From the NCBI GenBank assembly GCA_035550795.1, contig DASZOL010000054.1, positions 1 through 64,000 on the forward strand: a stretch of DNA of 64,000 bases. The letters are read 5' to 3'. Positions 17,388 to 25,407 of this stretch are shown in pieces (position 1 is the stretch's first letter; each line of letters starts with the position of its first letter). The position numbers were made by a program, and so were the translations under genes. The notes below the pieces were generated by a model. It searched no databases. It was not told where the DNA came from and saw only the letters and a list, made by a program, of their open reading frames with translations. The DNA comes from DASRDR01 sp035550795 (lineage in GTDB: Bacteria > Methylomirabilota > Methylomirabilia > Rokubacteriales > DASRDR01).

Positions 17388-17825
17388 ATGAATCGACGAG
17401 TCGAGCTCGGGGTCGGGCTGTTCATGGTGGCGGGCATCCTGGCGCTCGCGTACCTGTCCATCAACCTGGGCAACGTGGACGTGCTGGGGCGCGGAGGCTA
17501 CGTCGTCTACGCGGACTTCCCGACCGTGGGCGGGCTCAAGTCCGGAGCGGCAGTCGAGATCGCGGGCGTCTCCGTGGGGCGCGTCCAGTCGATCGGGCTC
17601 AGCGACTACCAGGCGCGGGTCGCCCTCAGGATCGACGAGACCGTGAAGCTCCAGACCGACGCGATCGTCTCAATCAAGACGAAGGGGCTGATCGGCGAGA
17701 AGTTCGTCCAGATCAGTCCGGGGGGCTCGGACAAGCTCGTGCCCGCCGGAGGGCGGCTGACCGAGGTGGAGGCGCCCGTCGACATGGAGGAGTTGATCTC
17801 GAAGTACGTCTTCGGCAAGGTGTAG
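17388..17825 (+). CDS. mlaD: MlaD-type MCE-domain substrate-binding protein
   Basis: A 145-residue inner-membrane-anchored MCE protein. The N-terminal anchor is VGLFMVAGILALAYLSI, followed by the MCE domain (YVVYADFPTVGGLKSGAAVEIAGVSVGRV..., IKTKGLIGEKFVQISPGG). It forms the periplasmic hexameric ring of the Mla transporter and passes lipid to the periplasmic carrier. A strong ribosome site (AAAGGAGG) precedes the ATG by a few bases. The protein is at the short end for MlaD and ends soon after the MCE domain. Confidence 0.93.
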   Translation: MNRRVELGVGLFMVAGILALAYLSINLGNVDVLGRGGYVVYADFPTVGGLKSGAAVEIAGVSVGRVQSIGLSDYQARVALRIDETVKLQTDAIVSIKTKGLIGEKFVQISPGGSDKLVPAGGRLTEVEAPVDMEELISKYVFGKV

Positions 17826-17829
17826 TTCG

Positions 17830-19353
17830 ATGGGTCGCACCGGTTTCCCCGCCGGAGACGTCTCGACGCCGAGCCGCGCGATGCGTTCGCTCGTGGCGAC
17901 GTCGGTCGTTGGCCTCGCCGTGGCCCTGGTCACGGCGGTGACGCCGGGAATCGTCGGCGGGCAGGGCGTCGCCCAGCCCCAGCCTCCGGCGGCCCCCGGC
18001 CCGGCCGCACCGGCTCCCGCCCCCGTGTCGAGCCAGCCGGCCGCGCCCAGCTTGCCGGCGGTCCGGCTGACCCTGGAGGAGAGCCTCCGGGCAGCGCTCG
18101 GGCGAAGCCCGGAGACGCGGCAGGCAGTGGCGGAGCTGGAGGGGTACCGGGGCAAGCAGCTCCAGGCCCTCGGGATCGGCCGCCCCCAGGTCGAGCTCCA
18201 GACCGCGCTCGGCCCCTCACCCCGGGCCCGCGGCGACCAGGTCTCGTCGCCGGACGATCAGTACTCGCCGGACATCACCGGCGTCTTCGTGCGCGGGACG
18301 GTCAGCATCATCCAGCCCATCTTTACCTGGGGGCTCGTCGAGAACGCGCGCCTGGCGGCGGAGCACGGCGTCCGCGCGGCGCAGGCCGGGATCGACGTCA
18401 AGAACACCGAGGTCGCCCTCCGCGTGAAGGAGGCCTACTGGGGCGTCGTGGCCGCCAAGGCGATCCGCGCGTTCCTGCTCGAGGTGCGCGACCAGGTCGA
18501 TCAGGCCATCGGGCGCACCGAGCGGCTGGTGGAGGGCGGGTACGCGACCGACATCGACCTCTACCGGTTCCGGTCCAAGCGTGGCGAGCTCGACCGCTTC
18601 ATCCACCTCGCGGACAAGACGATCGACCTGGCGGCGCAGGCGCTGGGGACGTGGACGGGGCAGCCGGCGGGCGTGCCGGTGGAGCCCGCGGACACGGACC
18701 TCCCGACGAACATGGCGCCCCTCCCCTCGATCGACCTGTACGTCCAGAACGCGCTGGCCGGGCGCCCCGAGTTCTCCCAGCTCCGGGAAGGAATCCAGGC
18801 GCGCCGGCGACTGGTGGAGGTCGAGCGCAAGCAGGGCTACCCGCTGTTCTTCGTCGGCGTCCTCGGCGACCTGGCGTACGCGACCAACCGCGACCGGCTG
18901 GAGAACCCCTACGTCATCGACCCGCTCTATCACGTGGCGGTCGGGCCGGTCATCGGGTTCAAGTACAGCCTCGACTTCGGGATCCGCGCCGGCAAGGTGA
19001 AGGAGGCCGAGGCGGAGCTCCAGAAGCTGGAGGCGCTGCGCGACCACGCCCTCGACGGGATCCCGCTCCAGGTGCGGGAGGCGTACGACACCGTGGTCGA
19101 GGCCGAGCGGAACGCGAAGGCCCTGGCGGAGGCCCACCAGAACGCCTCGCAGTGGCTCGTCGCGAGCTCCTCGAACGTCGATCTGGGGCTCGGCGATCCG
19201 GACGACCTGGCGGACGCGTTCGCGCAGTACGCGCGGAGCCGCGCGGAGTACCTCCAGGCACTCTACGCCTACGTCTTCGGCCTCGAGCAGCTCGCCCACG
19301 CCACGGGCCAGGACGTCGCGGAGGTGCAGCGGCTGGCCCCGCCGAAGCCGTGA
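17830..19353 (+). CDS. TolC-family outer-membrane efflux protein within the mla operon
   Basis: A 507-residue outer-membrane factor. Two starts are possible: ATG at 17830 or ATG at 17881. The second places a signal peptide (MRSLVATSVVGLAVALVTAVTPG) at the N terminus and is preferred biologically. After a Pro/Ala-rich linker comes the outer efflux domain: TLEESLRAALGRSPETRQAVAE, the IIQPIFTWG block, long helices (VKEAYWGVVAAKAIRAFLLEVRDQVDQAI) and a second repeat in the C-terminal half. It would give a periplasm-spanning channel. Its location between mlaD and mlaC, 4 bases after mlaD, is not the E. coli arrangement and suggests an outer-membrane exit for the lipid transporter. Confidence 0.88.
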   Translation: MGRTGFPAGDVSTPSRAMRSLVATSVVGLAVALVTAVTPGIVGGQGVAQPQPPAAPGPAAPAPAPVSSQPAAPSLPAVRLTLEESLRAALGRSPETRQAVAELEGYRGKQLQALGIGRPQVELQTALGPSPRARGDQVSSPDDQYSPDITGVFVRGTVSIIQPIFTWGLVENARLAAEHGVRAAQAGIDVKNTEVALRVKEAYWGVVAAKAIRAFLLEVRDQVDQAIGRTERLVEGGYATDIDLYRFRSKRGELDRFIHLADKTIDLAAQALGTWTGQPAGVPVEPADTDLPTNMAPLPSIDLYVQNALAGRPEFSQLREGIQARRRLVEVERKQGYPLFFVGVLGDLAYATNRDRLENPYVIDPLYHVAVGPVIGFKYSLDFGIRAGKVKEAEAELQKLEALRDHALDGIPLQVREAYDTVVEAERNAKALAEAHQNASQWLVASSSNVDLGLGDPDDLADAFAQYARSRAEYLQALYAYVFGLEQLAHATGQDVAEVQRLAPPKP

Positions 19354-19378
19354 GGACACCATCAGGAGGACGGAACCC

Positions 19379-20014
19379 ATGCGACGGCTCGTAGCCGCGG
19401 GACTCATCGCCGCGCTGATCCTCGTGGCCGGCAGCGCTGTCTACGCCGGCCCGCCGACCGACCAGTTGAGGGCAACCATCGATCGGGTGCTCGCCATTCT
19501 GCAGGACGCCGCCCTGAAGCAGCCAGGCAAGGCGGAAGAGCGGCGCCAGAAGATCCGCGCGGCCGCCAACGAGGTCTTCGACTGGCAGGAGACGGGCAAG
19601 CGTGCCCTCGGCCGGCACTGGCAAGGTCGCTCACCCAAGGAGCGGGAGGAGTTCTCGGCCCTCTTCGCCGATCTCCTGGAGCGCTCCTACGTCGGCAAGA
19701 TCGAAGCGTACAGCGGCGAGAAGATCGTCTACGGCGAGGAGACGGTCGAGGGGGACCAGACCACGGTCCGGACCAAGCTCGTGACCAAGGCCGGGACCCA
19801 GATCCCCATCGATTACCGGATGCAGAAGGAGGGCGACCGCTGGCGCGTCTACGACGTCCTGATCGAGAACGTGAGCCTGGTCGGGAACTACCGCTCGCAG
19901 TTCAACCGCATCATCCAGCAGTCCGGCTACCCGGACCTCGTGCAGCGGCTCAAGAGCAAGCAGGAGGAGCTCCAGTTCGAGGAAGGGACCGGCGCTAAGG
20001 GCAAGAAGTCGTGA
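19379..20014 (+). CDS. mlaC: MlaC/Ttg2D/HpnM-type periplasmic lipid carrier
   Basis: A 211-residue periplasmic protein with a signal peptide (LVAAGLIAALILVAGSAVYA). The mature part has the toluene-tolerance Ttg2/MlaC fold blocks: WQETGKRALGRHWQGRSPKEREEFSALFADLLERSYVGKIE in the helical part, then VRTKLVTKAGTQIPIDYRM and WRVYDVLIENVSLVGNYRSQF. It ferries lipid between the MCE ring and the outer membrane. In hopanoid clusters this family is called HpnM, and the shc-linked location fits that name. An AGGAGG ribosome site lies a few bases before the ATG. It overlaps the next gene by 4 bases (GTGA). Confidence 0.92.
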   Translation: MRRLVAAGLIAALILVAGSAVYAGPPTDQLRATIDRVLAILQDAALKQPGKAEERRQKIRAAANEVFDWQETGKRALGRHWQGRSPKEREEFSALFADLLERSYVGKIEAYSGEKIVYGEETVEGDQTTVRTKLVTKAGTQIPIDYRMQKEGDRWRVYDVLIENVSLVGNYRSQFNRIIQQSGYPDLVQRLKSKQEELQFEEGTGAKGKKS

Positions 20015-20760
20015 CCGGTCTCGTCCTGGCCGCAGGCCTGGGCAAGCGGCTGGCGCCCCTCACGGACGAGCGGCCCAAGGGCCTGATCGAGCTGGGGGGC
20101 CGGAGCCTCCTGGCTCGCCTGCTCGACGGCCTTCAGGCCGCGGACGTGCAGGAGACCGTGCTCGTCGTCGGGTACCGGCAGGAGCTGATCCGCGGCGCCC
20201 TGGGCCGGTCTCACCGGGGCATGCCGCTCCGCTACGTGGTCAACTCCGAGTTCGAGAAGGGCCCGCGCCTGTCGCTCTGGGCGGGCCGCGCGGAGTTCGC
20301 CCGGGACGACGTGGTCCTGGCCGACGGCGACGTGCTCTTCGCGCCCGCCCTGCTCGACCGCGTCGTGCGCGGGGAGGCGTCCAACGTGTTCCTGGGCGAG
20401 CCCGACTTCGTGGACACGGGGGAGGAGATCAACCTCTACCGCACCGGCGAGCGCGTGGTGGCGATTCGACGGGGCGTGAGCGGCCCGCCCGCCGTGCCCT
20501 ACGAGGAAAGGGCAGAGTGGGTGGGCTTCGTGAAGGTGGGACGCGCCGCGGGCGCCGATCTTCTGATCACGCTCGACGCCATGGTCCGCGAGGGGCGGGT
20601 CGACGGCGACTACGAGGTCGCGCTGGACGGCCTGCTCGACCGCCACGCGTTCACGATGTGCCCGACCGCCGGCCTCCCCTGGATCGAGATCGACTTCCCC
20701 CAGGACCTCCAGGCCGCGGAGGCCGAGGTGCTGCCGCGCCTGAGGCGGCTCACGGAGTAG
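20011..20760 (+). CDS. Sugar-nucleotide/choline-phosphate-type nucleotidyltransferase
   Basis: NTP-transferase of 249 residues, starting with GTG at 20011 in overlap with the MlaC stop. The N-terminal motif LVLAAGLGKRLAPLTDERPK is the nucleotide-binding signature, and VLADGDVLF carries a metal-binding Asp. The central block ERAEWVGFVKVGRAAG and the end WIEIDFPQDLQAAEAEVLP resemble proteins that activate choline phosphate, aminoethylphosphonate or sugar phosphates with CTP. The PhnW-type phosphonate genes lie about 6 kb away and are not in the same operon. It may activate a polar headgroup for an envelope lipid; the substrate is not deducible from the sequence. Confidence 0.82.
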   Translation: MTGLVLAAGLGKRLAPLTDERPKGLIELGGRSLLARLLDGLQAADVQETVLVVGYRQELIRGALGRSHRGMPLRYVVNSEFEKGPRLSLWAGRAEFARDDVVLADGDVLFAPALLDRVVRGEASNVFLGEPDFVDTGEEINLYRTGERVVAIRRGVSGPPAVPYEERAEWVGFVKVGRAAGADLLITLDAMVREGRVDGDYEVALDGLLDRHAFTMCPTAGLPWIEIDFPQDLQAAEAEVLPRLRRLTE

Positions 20761-20766
20761 CCTCGG

Positions 20767-21258
20767 TCAGGGCGCCGCGGCCGCGGCGCGCGTCAGGTCC
20801 CTGGCGACGCCGTCGGCCAGGTCCCCGATCCTGCGAAGGTCCTCCTGGTCGAACGCCCGCCCCGGACCGTCCAGGAACCCCAGTGCGCCGCGGACCGCGC
20901 CGTCCACCCTGACAGGGGCCGCCGCCACCGTCCGCAGCCCCTCCGCCTCCATCCGCTCGCGGAGCCACGCCGTCACCGGGATGCGCGGGTCGGCGAGGAG
21001 ATCGGGCGTCCACACCGGGCGTCCCTCCCTCACGGCGCGGCCCGCCATCCCGACACCGGGAGCCAATGTCCGGCCGAGCCACCCTCCCGGGTCGTCGGAC
21101 GCGACGGTGGCGACACAGGCCAGGCGCATCGAGGCGTCGTCGATCCAGAAGAGCGCCGTCCGCCTGACACCGGCCCCGTCCCGGGCGGCCGCGAGCGCGC
21201 GCTCCGCCGCGGCGGCGAGGGGCGGCGACCCGAATGCGCGCGAGGAGAGCGGCTCCAT
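20767..21258 (-). CDS. GAF-domain protein
   Basis: A 163-residue stand-alone GAF domain. The pattern ALFWIDDASMRLACVATV, then PGVGMAGRAVREGRPVWTPDLLADPRIP and VAAAPVRVDGAVRGALGFLDGPGRAFDQEDLRRI, is a typical small-molecule-binding GAF with no output domain attached. It could be a redox or ligand sensor working with a separate partner, or an fRMsr-like relative, although the three cysteines of fRMsr are absent. It follows the RidA gene by 12 bases on the same strand, so it is likely last in the LLM-RidA-GAF operon and converges on the nucleotidyltransferase. Confidence 0.8.
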   Translation of the reverse strand: MEPLSSRAFGSPPLAAAAERALAAARDGAGVRRTALFWIDDASMRLACVATVASDDPGGWLGRTLAPGVGMAGRAVREGRPVWTPDLLADPRIPVTAWLRERMEAEGLRTVAAAPVRVDGAVRGALGFLDGPGRAFDQEDLRRIGDLADGVARDLTRAAAAAP

Positions 21259-21270
21259 CTGGGCGCTGGG

Positions 21271-21657
21271 TCAGTTCACCGCGATCGCGTCGATCTCGAC
21301 CAGCATGTCGGGATGGATCATGGTGCCGCACTCGACCCAGGTGCACGCCGGGCGGACCGCCCCGAACGCCTCACGGTGCGCGCGGGCGACCGCCTCCCAC
21401 TCCCCCATGTCGGCGAGGTAGACGCCGGTCTTCACGACGTGGTCGAGGGAGAGGCCGAGCCGCCCGAGTGCCTCCGCGATCGTGTGGATGGCCTGGACGG
21501 TCTGGGCGTAGGCGTCTCCCCGGCCCACCACGGCGCCGTCCGGACCGGCCGCGGTGCAGCCGGACACCCAGGCCACGTCGCCGACCCGGACGGCCCGGGA
21601 GTACCCGACGACCGGCTCCCAGCGGCCGCCCGACGAGACCCGCTGGCGCGGCCGCAT
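21271..21657 (-). CDS. RidA/YjgF family protein
   Basis: A 128-residue RidA-type protein starting at the ATG at 21657, overlapping the stop of the LLM monooxygenase gene (ATGA). Family blocks are VGYSRAVRVGDVAWVSG, QTVQAIHTIAEALGRLG, VVKTGVYLADMGEWEAV and the C-terminal RPACTWVECGTMIHPDMLVEIDAIA. The usual substrate-binding Arg of the RNPAR/GxxRPA motif is represented only as VRPACTWV. The coupling to a flavin monooxygenase suggests removal of a reactive imine/enamine or a catabolic role, as with other RidA subfamilies. Confidence 0.88.
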   Translation of the reverse strand: MRPRQRVSSGGRWEPVVGYSRAVRVGDVAWVSGCTAAGPDGAVVGRGDAYAQTVQAIHTIAEALGRLGLSLDHVVKTGVYLADMGEWEAVARAHREAFGAVRPACTWVECGTMIHPDMLVEIDAIAVN

Positions 21658-22724
21658 CAGGGGGCACCGTTCCGGGCGCCCGGCCGGAAGTGCGGCATCA
21701 CCCGGTCGGCGAACAGGCGCATGGAACGGGTGATCTGCTCGTGGCTCAGGTATCCCGCGAACTGGGTCACGTTCAGGAAGTCCGTCACCTCGAAGTAGTC
21801 GATCAGCTCGCGCAACCGCTTGACCGCGTCCTCCGGGGACCCCGAGAGGCGCGCCAGCGTCGGGATCCGGTCGTAGAGGGTGTGCTGGTGCGACTCGGCC
21901 ATGACGGTGAGGCTGTCGAGGAAGCCGAAGTACTTCTCCATGCCGCGCTCGAACGTCTCGTTGGCCTCGGCCGCGCTCTCGTCGAGGTAGCAGAACATGG
22001 TGAGGGCGACTCGCATCCGGGCCGCATCGTGCCCGTGCTCGCGATAGACGCGCCGATACGTGTCGATCTGCGCCCGGAGCGCCTCCGGTTTCTGGTTCGC
22101 AGGAAAGGTCAGGATCGGCCAGCCGAGCGCGCCGTACCGCGCGAAGGATGCCTCGCTGATCGACGCTCCCCAGCAGGGGATCGGATTCTGCACAGGCTTC
22201 GGGTAGATGCTCGCCTGGCGGCCCTGGAAGAGCGGCGTCGCGTAGTCGAGGCCGTGGAGCTGGGCGAGGGCCTGGCGGACCACGCCGAGCGCTTGGTCGA
22301 AGCGCTCCTGGCTCTCCTCCAGCTTCACCCCGAAGCCCAGGAACTCGTGAGGCTGGTAGCCGCGCCCGAGCCCGAGCTCGAGGCGGCCGCCGCTCAGGCA
22401 GTCCACCATCGCCGCCTGCTCGACCACCCGGATCGGGTGGTGCTGGAACGGCAGGACGACCACGCCGGTGCCGAGCCGGATCCGCCGGGTCTCGCGGGCG
22501 GCCGCCGCGGCCATGAGCAGGCAATCCGGCACGAGCGCGTAGCCCGCGAAGTGATGCTCGGCGAACCAGCAGGCCCAGTAGCCCAGCTGGTCCATGAGGC
22601 GCACCTCGGCGAGCTGCTGCTCGTAGCGCTCCTGGCTCGACTGGCCTTCGCGCCGGTCGCAGAGGACGAGATGGGAAAAGTACACGGACCGGGCTCCCTC
22701 CGCTCCGCTCGTCTGCACGCCCAT
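21657..22724 (-). CDS. LLM-class flavin-dependent monooxygenase 1
   Basis: Luciferase-like monooxygenase of 355 residues using FMN or F420. It shows YWACWFAEHHFAGYALVPDCLLMAAAAARETRRIRLGTGV, the VEQAAMVDCLSGGRLELGLGRGYQPHEF loop and IPCWGASISEASFARYGALGWP. A GTG at 22685 beginning VYFSHLVLCD is an alternative start that removes a poorly conserved leader. The protein is divergent from a second LLM gene across 177 bases and coupled to RidA downstream, suggesting oxidative breakdown of an organic compound. Substrate unknown. Confidence 0.88.
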   Translation of the reverse strand: MGVQTSGAEGARSVYFSHLVLCDRREGQSSQERYEQQLAEVRLMDQLGYWACWFAEHHFAGYALVPDCLLMAAAAARETRRIRLGTGVVVLPFQHHPIRVVEQAAMVDCLSGGRLELGLGRGYQPHEFLGFGVKLEESQERFDQALGVVRQALAQLHGLDYATPLFQGRQASIYPKPVQNPIPCWGASISEASFARYGALGWPILTFPANQKPEALRAQIDTYRRVYREHGHDAARMRVALTMFCYLDESAAEANETFERGMEKYFGFLDSLTVMAESHQHTLYDRIPTLARLSGSPEDAVKRLRELIDYFEVTDFLNVTQFAGYLSHEQITRSMRLFADRVMPHFRPGARNGAP

Positions 22725-22901
22725 CCGGATCTCGACAGTCGTGACGGCGTGACTCTAGCGACGCTCGTTCCAGCCTGTCAAGCGACACCCGCCCCCGCCG
22801 TCTGCGACACCCGCCGTCGCGCGACCGATTGACGGATCGCGCGGGCCGGGCTAGCGTTCCCGGGTGACGAGCGAGCGCGTCCGCCTCCCGCAGGCAGCGC
22901 C

Positions 22902-23966
22902 GTGAAGTTCGGCCTCATCGCGCAGATGCAGGCGCCGAAGCCGTGGCCCGACGGCGAGAACGTCGACCACCGCATCCATTGGGACACCCTCGCCGAGGCG
23001 ATGCTGGCTGAGGAGGTCGGCTTCGACTACTACTGGGCGACCGAGCATCACTTCTACGAGGAGATCGCCCACAGCTCGGCGCCCGAGGTGTTCCTGGCGG
23101 CGCTGGCCGCGCGCACGACCCGGATCCGCCTGGGGCACGGCGTGGTGGTGCTCCCCTGCAACCACCCGGTCCGCGTGGCCGAGCGCGCGGCCACGCTCGA
23201 CATCCTGTCCAACGGACGCCTGGACCTCGGCACCGGGCGGGGCGCCTCCTGGTACCACACGGAGGCGTTCGGCGTCCCGATCGAGCAGTCGCGGGACGTC
23301 TGGGACGAGGCGCTTCGGGTCATCTGCGGGCTCTTCGTCAGCGACACCTTCCCGGGCCACAAGGGCCGCTACTACGAGGTCCCCGAGCGGAAGCTCGTGC
23401 CCAAGCCGGTCCAGAAGCCGCATCCCCCGCTCTGGGTGGCGGCAACGAGCCAGGCGACGTTCACCAGCGCGGCCCGCGCGGGGCTGGGCGTCCTCGGCTT
23501 CACGGCCGTGCCGCCCGAGGAGCTGGCACCCGCGGTGGCGGCCTATCGCGCGGCGCAGGCCGACGCCGCCCCGGCAGACTTCTTCGGCGCCGCGCCCAAC
23601 TTCCAGGTGGCCGCCTTCATGACGGCCCACTGCGACACCGACGATCGCCGCGGGCGGGCGATCGCCGGCGCCGCCGCGCGGTGGTATCTCGGGGACAACG
23701 AGGCGCCGCTCAACCGCGTGCGATTCGGGCCCGACTTCGACCGCGCTCGCTTCGCCAAGTACACGGACGACGCCCTCGTTCGCGACCGCATGGTCGTCGG
23801 GGGCGATCCGGACACCTGCTCCCGCGTCATCGAGTCATGGGCGGGCGTGGGCGTCGATCAGCTCATCCTTATGGTGCAAGCGGGGGTGACGGCCCACGAC
23901 CAGGTGATGCATTCCATCGAGCTGCTGGGCACCAAGGTCCTGCCGCGCTTCCAGGGCTCGCCCTGA
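22902..23966 (+). CDS. LLM-class flavin-dependent monooxygenase 2
   Basis: A 354-residue luciferase-like monooxygenase beginning at GTG (MKFGLIAQMQAPKPWPDG). Blocks include YYWATEHHFYEEIAHSSAPEVFLAALAARTTRIRLGHGVVVLP, AERAATLDILSNGRLDLGTGRGASWYHTEAFG and PHPPLWVAATSQATF. It resembles the protein on the other side of the divergent promoter, and the two may be alternate subunits or paralogous enzymes for the same substrate class. The 177-base spacer before it is where shared regulation should lie. It converges on the NUDIX gene. Confidence 0.9.
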   Translation: MKFGLIAQMQAPKPWPDGENVDHRIHWDTLAEAMLAEEVGFDYYWATEHHFYEEIAHSSAPEVFLAALAARTTRIRLGHGVVVLPCNHPVRVAERAATLDILSNGRLDLGTGRGASWYHTEAFGVPIEQSRDVWDEALRVICGLFVSDTFPGHKGRYYEVPERKLVPKPVQKPHPPLWVAATSQATFTSAARAGLGVLGFTAVPPEELAPAVAAYRAAQADAAPADFFGAAPNFQVAAFMTAHCDTDDRRGRAIAGAAARWYLGDNEAPLNRVRFGPDFDRARFAKYTDDALVRDRMVVGGDPDTCSRVIESWAGVGVDQLILMVQAGVTAHDQVMHSIELLGTKVLPRFQGSP

Positions 23967-23990
23967 GCCTTCCCCCGCGAGGCGAGACGC

Positions 23991-24515
23991 TCAGCGCGCG
24001 CCGAGCCCCCGGAGGCGGCAGAGGGCGACGAGGGTCCCGGCGTCGAGGATCTCCCCCGAATCGGCCATGCGGTAGGCGTCGGCGAGCGGTACGGGCGCGA
24101 CCTCGATGTGCTCGTCGGCGTCCAGCCCGCGGGCGACCGGTCGAAGGTCGCGCGCGACGAAGAGGAAGATCCGCTCGTCGGTGAGCCCGGGATCGGCGAG
24201 CGCCTCTCCGAGCGGGTCGAGCCGCCCGGCCCCATAACCTGCCTCTTCGGCCAGCTCCCGGCGGGCGCACGCCTCGGGCGACTCGCCCGCCTCGATCGTC
24301 CCCGCCGGAAGCTCCCAGATCTCGGCACTCACGATCGGCCGGTACTGCCGGATCAGCACGACGCGGCCATCGTCAAGGAGCGGCACGACGTACGCCACGT
24401 TCGGGACGCGCACGGCGTCGAGCGAGACGCGGCGCCCGTCGGGCAGGGCGTGGCGTTCCCGCCTCACGCGGAGCCGGCGGCCGCGGTACTCGGCGGGATC
24501 GTCAGACGCGGACAC
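23991..24515 (-). CDS. NUDIX hydrolase, ADP-ribose pyrophosphatase type
   Basis: A 174-residue NUDIX protein. The Nudix box is complete: GTIEAGESPEACARRELAEEAGY (G-x5-E-x7-REL-x-EE-x-G), following VVPLLDDGRVVLIRQYRPIVSAEIWELPAG, which is characteristic of ADP-ribose pyrophosphatases. The start is the GTG at 24515, which overlaps the preceding gene by 14 bases and gives the normal leading strand. Cytoplasmic housekeeping of nucleotide diphosphate derivatives is the likely role. It is last in a run with the phosphonate genes, a link that may be only positional. Confidence 0.88.
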   Translation of the reverse strand: MSASDDPAEYRGRRLRVRRERHALPDGRRVSLDAVRVPNVAYVVPLLDDGRVVLIRQYRPIVSAEIWELPAGTIEAGESPEACARRELAEEAGYGAGRLDPLGEALADPGLTDERIFLFVARDLRPVARGLDADEHIEVAPVPLADAYRMADSGEILDAGTLVALCRLRGLGAR

Positions 24516-25377
24516 GCTCGCCCCTCGGATCCCAGAGCGGCGCCGCGCCGACTTCGGCCGGCACCAGCTGGCCGAGCGACTCGACGGCCATCGCCGTCCC
24601 CGGCCGCGCCAGCGCGAGCGGCAGGTACGCGAGCCCGATGTTCCGGCCCATGGTGTAGCCGTAGCCTTCGCTCCGGATCCGGCCCACCACCCGTCCGTCC
24701 ACGACGACGGCTTCTCCGCCCCACAGGACGCACGCCTCTGCCTCGAGCACGAGCGGCACGAGCTTCCGCCGGAGACCCGCCGCCCGCTGACGGAGGAGGG
24801 CGTCCCGGCCCAGGAAGTCGCCCTCGTCGCACCGCACGCAGACGCAGAGGTCCGCCTCGAGGGGCGTGTCGCCCGGGCAGATGTCGTCACCCCGGTAGCA
24901 GAAGCACTTCTCGAGGCGGGGGGTGGTGAGCGCGTAGTAGCCGACCGGCTCGATGCCGAACTCGACCCCGGCCGCCATGACCGCGTCCCACACGCACCCG
25001 GCGCCGTCCTCGCCGGGCGTGATGATCCCGACGTCGAGCCCGAGGGCCCTCGCCCGGCTCACGCTCCGCTGGAGGCCACGGAGCATGGCAGGGCCCGAGG
25101 CGAGCCGGAGGCTCCCGACCGGCCGCCAGCCGGCGGCATCGACCATCTCGTCCGCCAGCTCGCGGTAGAGACGGATGCTGTAGCTCATGAGGCGCGTGTC
25201 TGCCGGCGACGTGCGGAACTGCGACACGAGGCCGACCGAGTGGAAGGTCGTGCCGCTGGTCAGCCCGCCCTTCTCGACGAGGACGCCGTCGCGGCAGCCC
25301 GCGACGGCGAGGTGGTACGCGATGCTGCAGCCGACGATGCCGCCGCCGGCGACGACGACCGCTGCATCGCCTCGCAT
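24502..25377 (-). pseudogene. Dimethylglycine-dehydrogenase-like protein with a large in-frame internal deletion
   Basis: A 291-residue open frame that joins two distant parts of a normally about 800-residue protein. Residues 1-122 are the start of the FAD oxidoreductase domain (VVVAGGGIVGCSIAYHLA, TSGTTFHSVGLVSQFR, RPVGSLRLAS). From about residue 128 onwards it is the end of the GCV_T aminomethyltransferase region and its C-terminal barrel (VWDAVMAAGVEFGIEPVGYYAL, FLGRDALLRQRAAGLRRKLVPL, YGYTMGRNIGLAYLPLA). The rest of the oxidase and most of the folate-binding domain, roughly 500 residues, are missing without loss of frame. It is unlikely to be an active dehydrogenase. The cause could be genuine deletion or assembly collapse near position 25000. 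It follows the phosphonate genes. Confidence 0.8.
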
Positions 25378-25407
25378 GACGCGCCGTCGCCGGCCGCTAG
25401 CCTGGCG

